Below, one piece after another: positions 42,491-51,652 of a stretch of 64,000 nt of DNA. The DNA is taken from assembly GCF_900176565.1 (NCBI RefSeq), contig NZ_FXEH01000006.1, positions 372,001 to 436,000 of the forward strand, read 5' to 3'. Made by a program: the position numbers and the translations under genes. The notes under the pieces are model-generated. The model saw only the letters and a list, made by a program, of their open reading frames with translations, made no database searches and had not been told where the DNA came from. This DNA comes from Thalassobacillus devorans (GTDB lineage Bacteria > Bacillota > Bacilli > Bacillales > Halobacillaceae). Within the stretch, counting starts at the first letter, position 1, and every line of letters starts with the position of its first letter.

Positions 42491-43251
42491 GTCAGCTGAA
42501 TCAATTACAAGATTTGATGAAAACCCTCCGCCTGACCGAAACAGCTAACCATCTTCCTACACTCATAAGAGAAGCTGAGCAAAAGGACGCATCCTTTACT
42601 CAGTTTCTCCTGGATGTAGCAACCTATGAACAAAAGCGCAGAGAAGAAAAGCTATTAGAGAAACGGTTTAAATGGGCGACGTTCCCGTTTTTCAGCACTT
42701 TGGAAGAATACGATTTAAAAGAACAGAAATCATTAAGTTCGAAGAAACTAAATCAGTTAAAGGACTTAACGTGGATGGAGCAGCTATATAATATTATTTT
42801 CCTTGGCCCGCCAGGCGTCGGCAAAACCCACCTATCGATTGGGCTGGGCATTGAGGCTCTCAACCAAGGATATAAAGTGATTTTTACTACGATGGGTGAT
42901 CTCATTCATGTATTAAAGACTGAAGAAATCACAAGGAAATCGAAAACAAGAATGAAGAGAATACGAGAAGCAGATCTAGTTATCATTGACGATTTAATGT
43001 TTATGGCAATGGACAAACAGGAAGCCAATATGTTTTTTCATTTGATCAATGATTTATACAATCAAACATCGATTATATTAACGTCCAATAAAGGTCCTAA
43101 AGAATGGGGGGAATTATTAGGAGATCAGGCAATTACAACTGCGATTCTAGATCGTATATTGCATCGAGTGGAAATCATTCATTTAAATGAAGACAGTTGG
43201 CGAATGAAGCATCGAAAAACCATATTTGGGCAGCAAAGTGTTTCAAATTAA
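42487..43251 (+). CDS. istB: IS21-family helper ATPase IstB (element 1)
   Basis: The protein has 254 residues and is an AAA+ ATPase that helps IstA choose and capture target DNA. The Walker A is GPPGVGKT, in IIFLGPPGVGKTHLSIGLG, and the Walker B is LVIIDDLMFM. It overlaps istA by four bases (ATGA). Intact. Confidence 0.9.
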   Translation: MSQLNQLQDLMKTLRLTETANHLPTLIREAEQKDASFTQFLLDVATYEQKRREEKLLEKRFKWATFPFFSTLEEYDLKEQKSLSSKKLNQLKDLTWMEQLYNIIFLGPPGVGKTHLSIGLGIEALNQGYKVIFTTMGDLIHVLKTEEITRKSKTRMKRIREADLVIIDDLMFMAMDKQEANMFFHLINDLYNQTSIILTSNKGPKEWGELLGDQAITTAILDRILHRVEIIHLNEDSWRMKHRKTIFGQQSVSN

Positions 43252-43292
43252 TAAGCAGAAATTGTGTCATTTTACTTGACGGTCACACCCCT

Positions 43293-43907
43293 TATATAAT
43301 GATGTTTGTAAGTTTGCTTTTAATGTCCATAGCTAATGTTAAACTGTTGAAGTGGAAAAATTATTTCTTTTATAGGTTTTTATTTTTTAGTCCCCTAGTT
43401 TGGTTATTATCCTTGTTGATTTGGGGTTGGGTGATAAATCCAGTAGATTTAAAAAGTTTAATTATAACTGGCGCAACTAGTGTAATAATATCTTTTGTAT
43501 TATCATACCTTTTAAATTTCAAGCCAAGGACTTTTCCAGGCATGAATCACCACATTAAAGATTTTTTTATTATAGAGAACTTAATGATAGATAGAAAACT
43601 GTTTCTAACGGTAGTTTTTACTGCAATTTTAGTATTTACTACAATTGTTCCAAATTTAGTATACGGGTCTGGGAAATACATTAGGAGTTTAATTGTTCCA
43701 TTAAGGGTCTGTACAGAGCATCCTCCAAATGTTTATAGAGATACTATAGAGGTGGATGGGCAAATCTTTATAGGTTATATTTTTTCAGAGAAAGATTCAG
43801 TTTATTATATTGCAGATGAAAATTGGGAAATGAGAAGGCTGAAGGGGAGGGAAATTTATACTTATCCTACTCCTCAAGAAAAAATAGAAGAACTTTGTAA
43901 GCAATAA
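43293..43907 (+). pseudogene. Polytopic membrane protein, 3' part (interrupted by IS21 element)
   Basis: The last 204 codons of the membrane protein whose 5' part ends at 40781. It has four membrane segments (such as FLFFSPLVWLLSLLIWGWV and KLFLTVVFTAILVFTTIVPN) and a C-terminal soluble domain of about 75 residues with IEVDGQIFIGYIFSEKDSVYYIADENW. It is in frame with the first part once the element and one CCCCT copy are removed. The next gene (43955) follows closely and may be a partner. Confidence 0.85.
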
Positions 43908-43954
43908 AGGACTTTAATGCAGCTATTATACCCTAATGGAAAAGATGTGATGTA

Positions 43955-44548
43955 ATGTCTAGAGAGTCAATTATGCTTATTGGTATAATTATTTCTGCGG
44001 TATTTGGTGTGCTTAGTTATTTTTCTACCAAAAAAGGTGTTTTTATTAATACGGTAAGCGCTGAGAGAATAAAATGGATCAATCAACTAAGAGAGCATTT
44101 TAGTGAGTACACTAAGATGGTTTATATTTATGCGAATGCTGTAGATGATTACAATAAAGGTGAAATTACTTACGAAGAATTTAGGAAAAATAATTATAAT
44201 GATGATATTGTCTATAAAACTACAATGATTGAATTATACTTAAACCCAACTGAAAATATAAATTTAGCTTTAATGGATCTCCATATTAAAATGCTACAAG
44301 AATTAAGAGAAGAGTTTAGAGAATTAAGCTATGATACTTATTATGATTTTCAAGAAGACATTGAGTTCTTACATCAAGTAATCCTAAAAGCAGAGTGGAG
44401 GCGATTTAAGCTAGAAAGTAAAAAAGGGAAAGAAATCTCTAATAAGAGAATGAAAGAAATATTTAAAGAAGTTGGAGAAGAAATTAATAAAAGTAAATAT
44501 AATAATTTATTAGAAGATAATGATGGTTTAACATACCCAATTGAATAG
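43955..44548 (+). CDS. Membrane-anchored helical protein of unknown function
   Basis: The protein has 197 residues. One N-terminal membrane segment (about 6-25) is followed by a long helical cytoplasmic part rich in charged residues (VSAERIKWINQLREHF, then IKMLQELREEFRELSYDTYYDFQ). I do not recognise the family. It lies 47 bases after the interrupted membrane protein gene and is probably co-transcribed with it, so the two may act together. The ribosome site is weak (GATGTGATG). Base composition is more AT-rich than the neighbouring operons, which hints at acquired DNA. Confidence 0.6.
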   Translation: MSRESIMLIGIIISAVFGVLSYFSTKKGVFINTVSAERIKWINQLREHFSEYTKMVYIYANAVDDYNKGEITYEEFRKNNYNDDIVYKTTMIELYLNPTENINLALMDLHIKMLQELREEFRELSYDTYYDFQEDIEFLHQVILKAEWRRFKLESKKGKEISNKRMKEIFKEVGEEINKSKYNNLLEDNDGLTYPIE

Positions 44549-44737
44549 AAATAAAGTCATAAATAATGTAATTACTATTATTTACTGTATATAATTTTAA
44601 GTTGATTTATAGGTGTCCAGTTAACCACAGCTTAATAAAGGAAGAGAAGAGGAGTAATTCCTTTTCTCTAAATTATGGGCAGGATTAATTTTTTTTATCT
44701 TTTTGTATAATATTTCCCAGCTCATCAAACTGTATGT

Positions 44738-44794
44738 AAGTGCCTGACCTCCAATGAGTTAACGCTTTACTGCAGTGGGGTAAGGCACTTTTTT
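44738..44794. terminator. Repeat-type bidirectional terminator, copy 3
   Basis: AAGTGCCTGACCTCCA and the right arm TGGGGTAAGGCACTT enclose the conserved loop ATGAGTTAACGCTTTACTGC; T-runs flank the right side. It sits between convergent genes ending at 44548 and 44813 and can serve both. Confidence 0.75.
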
Positions 44795-44812
44795 TTGTTT
44801 GTTCTTTATACT

Positions 44813-45664
44813 CTATTTTCCATTATTATAAGGGGCGCTTCGGTTTACATGTATGTCTGTCGTGATTGGTAAATGATCAGAGGCCAGTGTATCGATTACT
44901 ACTGATTGGCTTGGCTTCAGTACGTTAGAGGTGAAAATATAATCAATTCTTTTTGTTGGATCGGCAGATGGATAGGTATAAGCTTCCGGTTGGTCGGCAA
45001 AAGCATCCTGGTAATGATGATACAAAGGCTGCAATTCTTCAGAGTCAGGGAGTGCGTTTAAATCTCCCATGATCACGTTTGGCCCATTTGTTTCATTTGC
45101 AATATCGATGGTTTCCTCCACCTGAAGGATACGCTCTTCGGTAGTCAATGCAAGATGCGTGTTGAATACATTAAGATGTGTACCCTTCACATTGATTTTC
45201 GCTTCCAGTAAACCGCGTTGCTCGGTATCACCGATTTTGGATAAAAAGTGATTCTCAGATTCCAAGATAGGGTAGCTGCTCAAAATAGCCGTGCCGTATT
45301 GGCGATTGGGTTCACCTTCTTCGGAAGATTCAATGTCAAGGTTGGCCCCATAGACATAAAACATACCTAGACGCTCTGCAATCTGTTTGGCCTGATCCTG
45401 AAAATTACTTCGTGAGGACCAGTGGTTGTCCACTTCCTGTAGTCCGATAACATCAGCTTTTGATTCTTTGATTACTTCTGCAATCCGTCCTAAATCCAGC
45501 TCCCCATCTACTCCTTCCGCATGGTGAATATTATAGGACATGACCTTTACTTTCACCGACTCTCCTCGCGGAAACTCTGAGTCCTCCGCATAAACAGTTC
45601 CAGCTGTAGAAACTAACATGACAAGTAACATAGAAAAACATAAAATCTGTGATAGCTTCTTCAT
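44813..45664 (-). CDS. Secreted endonuclease/exonuclease/phosphatase-family protein
   Basis: The protein has 283 residues. A Sec signal peptide (about 1-26, ending VYAED) is followed by the EEP fold: VMSYNIHHAEGVDG, VIGLQEVDNHWSSR (catalytic Glu), NVFNTHLALTT, VIMGDLNALPDSEE and SDHLPITTDI (metal and catalytic His/Asp). The fold includes DNases, sphingomyelinases and inositol phosphatases; the substrate is not determined. It lies after a second secreted phosphoesterase gene on the same strand. A candidate Pho box at 45734 suggests induction under phosphate limitation. Confidence 0.85.
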   Translation of the reverse strand: MKKLSQILCFSMLLVMLVSTAGTVYAEDSEFPRGESVKVKVMSYNIHHAEGVDGELDLGRIAEVIKESKADVIGLQEVDNHWSSRSNFQDQAKQIAERLGMFYVYGANLDIESSEEGEPNRQYGTAILSSYPILESENHFLSKIGDTEQRGLLEAKINVKGTHLNVFNTHLALTTEERILQVEETIDIANETNGPNVIMGDLNALPDSEELQPLYHHYQDAFADQPEAYTYPSADPTKRIDYIFTSNVLKPSQSVVIDTLASDHLPITTDIHVNRSAPYNNGK

Positions 45665-45733
45665 GTGCCCATTCCTCCTTACTTATTTTGTTACCAGTGT
45701 AGAAGAGAACCAGATGACTATCTATGGTGAAAG

Positions 45734-45749
45734 TGTTAATAATTGTAAA
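45734..45749 (-). promoter_or_regulatory. Candidate Pho box before the secreted EEP gene
   Basis: Read on the minus strand, TTTACA and TTAACA are separated by four bases, matching the PhoP repeat unit TT(A/C/T)A(C/T)A. It is about 70 bases before the start codon. Only two clear units are seen, so the call is tentative. Confidence 0.4.
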
Positions 45750-45780
45750 GTTTTGATGTGCAAATCACCTTGATACAATA

Positions 45781-47745
45781 TTAATCTTGTATAATATTAC
45801 CCTCATCATCAAACTGAATCGTCTGCACATCATCATAGACCCGGCGTTCTGTACGAACCAAGTCATAATTATCATCCAGGATCGGGAAAATATAGACTGG
45901 CGTTAAGGTCAATTCCACACCATCCGACTTATTTTCAAAATCCATCTGGAGATGGCCATAATGTAGGCCACCATCAATTAAGTGTTTGACGCCATTTTCA
46001 TTTGTTTCCCAATACTCCGGCTCATCTTTGGTGGCGCTCCATTGCGTGTGCGTATTAAATTCTTGTGGCACAAGGTTGCCGTCTTCATCTCGAATCATCT
46101 TTTCTCCTCGTAAGCCGTCAGCGGCTACACCCACGTCATAGGAATGAAAGCCATTGCCGTCTCCATCCAAATCAACCCAGCTGCGTTCGAACATTTCATC
46201 ATGGCCCGAGATAACAGCAGCTACGCCATATTCTTCAAACATTGGGGAATAGACACGCATGGCGACACCGGATTGGTTGTCGGCATATTCGTGATTTGGC
46301 GGTGCACCATGGACACCGCTGGAATAAGCGGCATGGTGGAATTGGACTAACACAATCTGTCCTTGTTCACGTGCATCTTTTAGCTGTTCTTCTACCCATT
46401 GATATTGCTCCGTGCCTGGGTTGAAGTTTGGAAGGTCAGAATCCTCGATTGATAGTTCGTGGAAAAGCTTAGTGAACGCATGGTTATAAGCTTCGGTTGT
46501 AAATTGTCCTTGGGTATCGGTAGTGATATATGGATCGCCATCCACACCTTGTTCTGCCCATACGGATTCATTTAATATAGAGTCATTTTCACTGTATACT
46601 TCCCCTGTAAAAGTCCCGGTTGCTGTAGACTCATCAGGGACACCATTGGTAGAATCCAAGGTTAATAACGTGATAGGCCCGATATCTGTCCGGTAATAGG
46701 AATCTTTATACTGCGGGTTGTCCTTATCCCCAGGAGTATCGAAGTATTCATGGTACTTATTCCGGGAGATGACCGCCGGTGAACGATCTTCCGCAGTCCC
46801 ATATCCGCCATTTATGGAGGCATAAGTTTCCCAGTTTCCTATCGCCGGTAATAACGGGGTATGTGTCGCGAAATCGGTAAAATCCCCGGCAAAGTGTCGC
46901 CAAAACTCATCCCAGGCCGGCTGGTATCCGGAACCTTGGGATAGATCACCAGCAATAAGTAATGCATCGGGATCAGCTGCTTCGATATGAGCCAGGTTTT
47001 CATTTAAAGCCGTTTGCTGGTCGAGCGGGTAACGTACCAGGAACATATCATTTCGATTCTGGTTTCCATACTTTTCATCAAAAGCTGATCCTTTACCAGG
47101 ACGCTCCTCAGAACCTGGGGCGTAAGGGTTCATCGGATGTAATTCCCACTCTCGATGTTCCAATTCACCGTATGGTTCGGTCTCCGTATCGGAAAAGGCA
47201 ATCAACGATAATTCATCCCAATTTTCGCTGTCAGGAAACGTTTCAAATTTAGACGTGTGTGTCTTTTTCCCTTGTTTAACGACAACGTTGTATCTGGTGT
47301 CAGGTTCTAATCCATCAATGGTTACCGAGTGTTTGTAGTTGGAATTGGATTCTAACCAGGAACCCTGCGGAAGTGTTTCTATAACGCCATTGCCGCTATC
47401 ATAGGTTAATTCCTGTTCCAATTCTTTTTGTGTGTACTCCATCAAATCCATGTATTGCGGTGTAGAAGTCATTTTTTTCGCCTTCATGCCGGGACCGGTT
47501 ACGATGACTTTGCCAGGTTCCTCTATTTCTGAAACCCAGTTAATTGTCATCGATGTGCTGGATGGGGACTGTAAGTAAGGTAAGACACGAAACCCTGTTT
47601 TTGGCTCACGGACGGTTGATTCTGAAACTTCCTGGCCTGCTTTTCCTTTTGGCGCTGCTTCTGCATAGGGAAGCGGACTGGTTACAGCGAGTAATGAAGC
47701 AATGGTTGGGATTACGATTCTTCGTAACAATACACTTTTCTTCAT
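45781..47745 (-). CDS. Secreted metallophosphoesterase (purple acid phosphatase-like) with fibronectin-like domain
   Basis: The protein has 654 residues. The ATG at 47745 has AGGGAGA at good spacing; a second ATG lies two codons earlier. A Sec signal peptide ends near YAEA. An N-terminal fibronectin-type region (about 45-160, ending DTRYNVVVKQG) precedes the calcineurin-like phosphoesterase domain: LIAFSDTE, LLIAGDLSQGSGYQ, AIGNWETY (GNHE-like position with Trp), VQFHHAAYSS and VISGHDEMFERSW are the metal-site motifs. It should hydrolyse phosphate esters outside the cell. The change from GNHE to GNWE is notable. It is on the same strand as the secreted EEP enzyme 116 bases downstream. Confidence 0.85.
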   Translation of the reverse strand: MKKSVLLRRIVIPTIASLLAVTSPLPYAEAAPKGKAGQEVSESTVREPKTGFRVLPYLQSPSSTSMTINWVSEIEEPGKVIVTGPGMKAKKMTSTPQYMDLMEYTQKELEQELTYDSGNGVIETLPQGSWLESNSNYKHSVTIDGLEPDTRYNVVVKQGKKTHTSKFETFPDSENWDELSLIAFSDTETEPYGELEHREWELHPMNPYAPGSEERPGKGSAFDEKYGNQNRNDMFLVRYPLDQQTALNENLAHIEAADPDALLIAGDLSQGSGYQPAWDEFWRHFAGDFTDFATHTPLLPAIGNWETYASINGGYGTAEDRSPAVISRNKYHEYFDTPGDKDNPQYKDSYYRTDIGPITLLTLDSTNGVPDESTATGTFTGEVYSENDSILNESVWAEQGVDGDPYITTDTQGQFTTEAYNHAFTKLFHELSIEDSDLPNFNPGTEQYQWVEEQLKDAREQGQIVLVQFHHAAYSSGVHGAPPNHEYADNQSGVAMRVYSPMFEEYGVAAVISGHDEMFERSWVDLDGDGNGFHSYDVGVAADGLRGEKMIRDEDGNLVPQEFNTHTQWSATKDEPEYWETNENGVKHLIDGGLHYGHLQMDFENKSDGVELTLTPVYIFPILDDNYDLVRTERRVYDDVQTIQFDDEGNIIQD

Positions 47746-48054
47746 TATCATTCTCCCTTATTTTTTTATTGCAGATTCCTCTGCTTTGAAAAATTAATAG
47801 AAAAGGAACTAATCAACACCATTCGTGCCGTTGAAAAAGGTAGAGTAGTCTAAAAGTGTGAGGTTGATCTAAGAGGATGGAGATATTTTTGACACTGTCT
47901 TTTCTTGCACTTATTCCGTGAAATATAGAAGGGCATCCCCCCTATGTAATAGGATTGGTTAAAGCCTACCATACGGGTGTAGGAAAAGAATTGAATTCTA
48001 GCAGATAGTGATAAAATAACTATGAAATTGTAACTAAGTTACTAGACCACAAAT
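47746..48054. other. Intergenic region upstream of the secreted phosphoesterase
   Basis: It should hold the promoter for the minus-strand phosphoesterase gene. No clear Pho box or other operator was found. Confidence 0.4.
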
Positions 48055-48086
48055 AAAGCCTGCCCCCATCCTAGGGAGCAGGCTTT
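48055..48086. terminator. Hairpin terminator, GCCTGC type
   Basis: AAAGCCTGC and GCAGGCTTT pair with inner CCCC/GGG around ATCCTA, with A-run and T-run on both sides. Its arms recall the GCCTG core of the dispersed repeat, but the loop is different. Confidence 0.6.
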
Positions 48087-48312
48087 AAAAAATTTATTTA
48101 GTAGAAACACGTAATGGGATACAGTAAACTTAAGATTATAGGTCCTTAGTCGTCCATTTATGTTGTAATTAATAATATGATTTTATAGAATGTTAGATAA
48201 TTCAAATAAAAGAAATTAAGTGATAAACGATAGTTACGGCTGCCCAATAATGAAAACGCTAACAAAAAAGTGTGCATTATTATGTTCTGCCGTTTCGAGA
48301 AGGGAGAAATAT

Positions 48313-48506
48313 ATGACTAAGATATCTGTTGCACAAATAACTCCAGTTACAGGCGAAAAAGAAATAAATATGAAGAAAATGAAAGAACTAATTGAGAAAG
48401 CAGCTGGACAAGGAGTCGAGTTAATTGTTTTTCCAGAATTAGCGCTAACAGGATACAATTGTGGAGACCATTTTTTTGAAGTTGCAGAAACGATTCCCGG
48501 GCAATC
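48313..48506 (+). pseudogene. Nitrilase-family amidohydrolase, 5' part (interrupted by IS21 element)
   Basis: The first 64 codons of a carbon-nitrogen hydrolase. GAAGGGAGAA precedes the ATG. It contains the first catalytic residue E42 in VFPELALTGYN. The frame is cut by an IS21-family element at 48507. Joining 48506 to 50935 restores an intact 289-residue protein whose triad is E42, K112 and C155. The substrate (an amide or a carbamoyl compound) cannot be named. Confidence 0.9.
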
Positions 48507-48573
48507 TGTATTTGGCAAGTAAAAAATGTAGTAAATGGCAGTTAAAAATGTATGCCACTTGCCACTCCGCATT

Positions 48574-49287
48574 TTAGATTAAAGATTCCTTGTATCGAAA
48601 GCTCTCTCCGGTAAATAACAGTAGATGGGAGTGATGAATCAACCGATCAATCACTGCTTCCGTTAAGATTGGATCTCCGAATACATGGTTCCACTGCCCA
48701 AACTGTAAGTTTGTTGTGATTATAATACTTTTGGTTTCGTAACACATTGATATCACTTGAAAGAGTAGTTCTGCTCCTTCTTTATTCAATGGAATGTACC
48801 CCAATTCGTCTAACACTAATAAATCAAGCTTTTTAATCTGCTTCATTACTTTCTGAAGTTCTCCTTTTTGATTGGCTTCAATGAGATGATTCACCAAAGA
48901 TGCCACCGTAAAGAACTTTACTTTACTGCCAAACCTATGTATGGCATTCAAGCTAATTAACGTTGCCAAATATGTTTTTCCTGTGCCAACCCCTCCATAC
49001 AAAATGAGGTTTCCTTTTTCATGGATGAAGTCACCATTCAACACAGATTCTCGGCTAATCCCTTGTGGGATTTGAATATGCTCCCACTGAAATGGTTGTG
49101 TACCTGTCTTGGGTAGTTGAGCCTGACTAAGTAATAGGTTGATTTTTCTTTCTTCCCGATTCTCTACTTCTCGTTGGAATAATTCCAGAAGGAATTCTTC
49201 ATTTGTATCGGCTTTGACCTCCTGATAGTGCTCACGAATCCAGCTTAGTTTCAAACGTTTCGCCAACATTTCTATTTGATGATTCAC
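48574..49287 (-). CDS. istB: IS21-family helper ATPase IstB (element 2)
   Basis: The protein has 237 residues, with Walker A GGVGTGKTYLATLIS and Walker B LLVLDELGYIPLN. It helps the IstA transposase select target DNA. It overlaps istA (ATGA) and is intact. Its sequence differs strongly from the IstB of element 1. Confidence 0.92.
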   Translation of the reverse strand: MNHQIEMLAKRLKLSWIREHYQEVKADTNEEFLLELFQREVENREERKINLLLSQAQLPKTGTQPFQWEHIQIPQGISRESVLNGDFIHEKGNLILYGGVGTGKTYLATLISLNAIHRFGSKVKFFTVASLVNHLIEANQKGELQKVMKQIKKLDLLVLDELGYIPLNKEGAELLFQVISMCYETKSIIITTNLQFGQWNHVFGDPILTEAVIDRLIHHSHLLLFTGESFRYKESLI

Positions 49288-50777
49288 TTTATGCCACCTC
49301 CAGTCTCCATAAGTGAGTCATAGTGAGACAATCCCCTGGTGGCTGCTGGCACTCTAGGAACTTTCATCGTTGGCGTAATTGTTTGATAGCTGCTGTCTCC
49401 TTGTATGATGGAATAAACACAATGCTTAATCTGATCTGCTTTAGGGTGACCATGCTTCATTGCCGATTCAAGTGCTTGATTCAATAACTCAAAATCATTA
49501 TTCTTCAACAGTTTCCCGAGTAATTGTAAGGCTTCTTTCTGTTCTTGCTCTGTGCAATTGTTTAAGTATTTCGTCCATACTGGCGGGAACTGCTCATACA
49601 AGCTTGAATACTTGATTGCTCTTGGACGTCTGGACAACAAATCTAAATAAGGCTGCCAGATCATCGACTTTCTCTTTATTCCATACAATCTGTTGTGCTT
49701 CACAATCACCTCGTTATGATCATTTAGAATGACTACAGAATTATAGGTGATTTGGACATTTACTTTCTGCTTGGCAAAACGCGGGGAAGTAGAGTATTGC
49801 TTATGATCTACCGACACCATCCCATATTTATCTGCGGTTAATGTTTCATGCCTTACGCAATCAAAAGATTTAACGGGGGTCATCAACCACTCATCTTTAT
49901 CTTCTGAGTGAAGGTGTGTTTGTAAAATACCCTTATCATAATGCATACGATCTCTGTCTTCTTCGGCTAATGCCCATAAAGTCTTGTTGAAGTGATCAAG
50001 GTCCAGGATAGTACATTCAGGCAATAGGAAATTATTTCGTACATATTTCACCATGGCTTCTACATGCCCTTTTTCATTTCCTTTCCCTGGATTACAAAAC
50101 TCATAGTTGAAGCCGTAATGTAATACGAACCGTTCAAATGTGTTGGTGAGCTCACGCTCTCCCTTAGCCCCTATTTTCTTTACAGCTGGCGAAAGGTTAT
50201 CAAACCGTATCGTGTGTGGTACGCCTCCCATATAATGAAACATACGCTGAAGACCTTCCAGTAAACACTCTGTATTTTCCGAAGGAAAAACCTGAAAATA
50301 AAAGGTATTACTGTAGGGGAAGGACATCACTAAATAGGGAAGGTCAATCACTTTCGATTGATAGATGAATGGTGCTTCCCCAAAATCTACTTGGGCAGTC
50401 CCAGGGATAGATTCAAGAGGCAGAGCTGCCTCTTCCACATACGCTTTCAATTCTTGCTTTTTCTTTGAAACATAGTCACGCACACTTCTATATGAACCTG
50501 TAAAACTATGATTCTTTACTAGCTGTGTGTACATGCGTTTGGCCGTGCGATGATTCTTCTTTTTCTTCTTAAGATCTTCGTTGATCCACTTCTCAAGAAT
50601 CGGTTTGACTGGATCCATGACCGGTGAACGGCGTGTTTGCTTCTTTCTGGGCTTGAATTCTTCCTGATTGGCATACTTGCTAACCGTACGTGGATCGACC
50701 TTCATGCGCCGTCCTATATCTGCGTAGGATTCACCTTTTTGATTGGCTTCATATCTGATATAATTAATTTCAGTCAC
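49284..50777 (-). CDS. istA: IS21-family transposase IstA (element 2)
   Basis: The protein has about 497 residues. The GTG at 50777 is preferred: AGGAG lies 8 bases upstream, while the ATG three codons earlier is too close to it. A helix-turn-helix (SYADIGRRMKVDPRTVSKY) precedes the DDE core: AQVDFGEAPF, IRFDNLSPAV and EKGHVEAMVKYVR. Its opening MTEINYIRYEANQKG is of the IS232 type. Intact. Confidence 0.9.
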   Translation of the reverse strand: MTEINYIRYEANQKGESYADIGRRMKVDPRTVSKYANQEEFKPRKKQTRRSPVMDPVKPILEKWINEDLKKKKKNHRTAKRMYTQLVKNHSFTGSYRSVRDYVSKKKQELKAYVEEAALPLESIPGTAQVDFGEAPFIYQSKVIDLPYLVMSFPYSNTFYFQVFPSENTECLLEGLQRMFHYMGGVPHTIRFDNLSPAVKKIGAKGERELTNTFERFVLHYGFNYEFCNPGKGNEKGHVEAMVKYVRNNFLLPECTILDLDHFNKTLWALAEEDRDRMHYDKGILQTHLHSEDKDEWLMTPVKSFDCVRHETLTADKYGMVSVDHKQYSTSPRFAKQKVNVQITYNSVVILNDHNEVIVKHNRLYGIKRKSMIWQPYLDLLSRRPRAIKYSSLYEQFPPVWTKYLNNCTEQEQKEALQLLGKLLKNNDFELLNQALESAMKHGHPKADQIKHCVYSIIQGDSSYQTITPTMKVPRVPAATRGLSHYDSLMETGGGIK

Positions 50778-50934
50778 TGCTAACATCTCCTAATAGCCTC
50801 CTGTCGAACGTTGTTGGTCCAACGAGGAGTTTAAAGTTATTGGGAGTGATTGGCAAGTGACTTTTTTTATGTTTTTATACTACATAAATTAGCTGCCAAA
50901 CCTTACATTTTTAGAATGCCATAAACAGGCAATC

Positions 50935-51610
50935 CACTGATTATTTTAAAGAATTAGCCAGGACATATAATATCTATATTATTTGGGGGTTACCTGAAAA
51001 AGGAAACATTCCAGGTTTATTATATAATTCTGCTGCTATTGTAGGACCTGAAGGGTATTTAGGCAGGTGGCGAAAGAATACATTACCGGGTCATGCTACT
51101 GATAAAGGTGGAGCGGGTGCCTTTCCTGATCGAAGATTCTTTAAAAAGGGCGGAGATCTGGCAGTTATTGATACTAAGCTAGGAAAAATAGGATTATTAA
51201 TCTGTTATGATATTTTCTTCCCGGAGCTGGCTCGTTATCTAACATTGAAGGGTGCAGATCTAATTATAGGGATATCAGGTTCGCCTTCTTTTGAGCGAGA
51301 CATTTTCGAACCTATTGTGAAGGCAAGAGCCATGGAGAATGTGATCCCGGTGGTCTACACAAATTTAGTAGGTAAAGAAGGAGATACAGAATACTGGGGT
51401 GGCGGGTGTATGATTGGTGCTGGTGATGTAAACTCCAAGGTCCCCGGGAGTCCTGAGATTTGTAAAGCTTCTTATACCGAAGAAGGAATCACCATTGGTG
51501 AAGTTGATTTGACACATTCGCAACGTGTTCGCCCATTCTTTCCTGTCCTTAGAGATATAGAAACAGATATGTACCATAAATTAGCCAAAGTTCATCAAGA
51601 TCTGACCTGA
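50935..51610 (+). pseudogene. Nitrilase-family amidohydrolase, 3' part (interrupted by IS21 element)
   Basis: The last 225 codons of the nitrilase-family protein that starts at 48313. It carries K112 in WRKNTLPGH and the catalytic C155 in LLICYDIFFPELA, then ARAMENVIPVVYTN typical of the family. It has no start codon of its own until 51245, so the separate protein would be inactive. The stop is 42 bases before an IS1182-family element. Confidence 0.9.
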
Positions 51611-51652
51611 AAAATTCAGATCATGATGCATAACAGGATAGTTATGATAAAG

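Larger units (their letters stand above)
40782..43287 (+). mobile_element. IS21-family insertion sequence, element 1
   Basis: The ends are imperfect inverted repeats beginning TGTGAC (left TGTGACTGCTAAACTAAAGT, right end complement TGTGACCGTCAAGTAAAATG). The 5-bp sequence CCCCT flanks both sides (40777-40781 and 43288-43292) as the target duplication. Length is 2506 bp, with istA and istB overlapping by four bases. It lies in the coding sequence of a membrane protein. Confidence 0.92.
48507..50927 (-). mobile_element. IS21-family insertion sequence, element 2
   Basis: The ends are inverted repeats starting TGT, with left TGTATTTGGCAAG and right complement TGTTTATGGCATTC, and a shared internal TGGCAG about 30 bases in. 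The 7-bp GGCAATC occurs on both sides (48500-48506 and 50928-50934) as target duplication. Length is 2421 bp; istA and istB run on the minus strand and overlap by four bases. It is not closely similar to element 1. Confidence 0.92.

Noticed and set aside
51245-51610. Independent small nitrilase-like gene starting at 51245
   Set aside because: It is the tail of the gene broken by IS21 element 2; the catalytic Glu, Lys and Cys lie upstream of that start.
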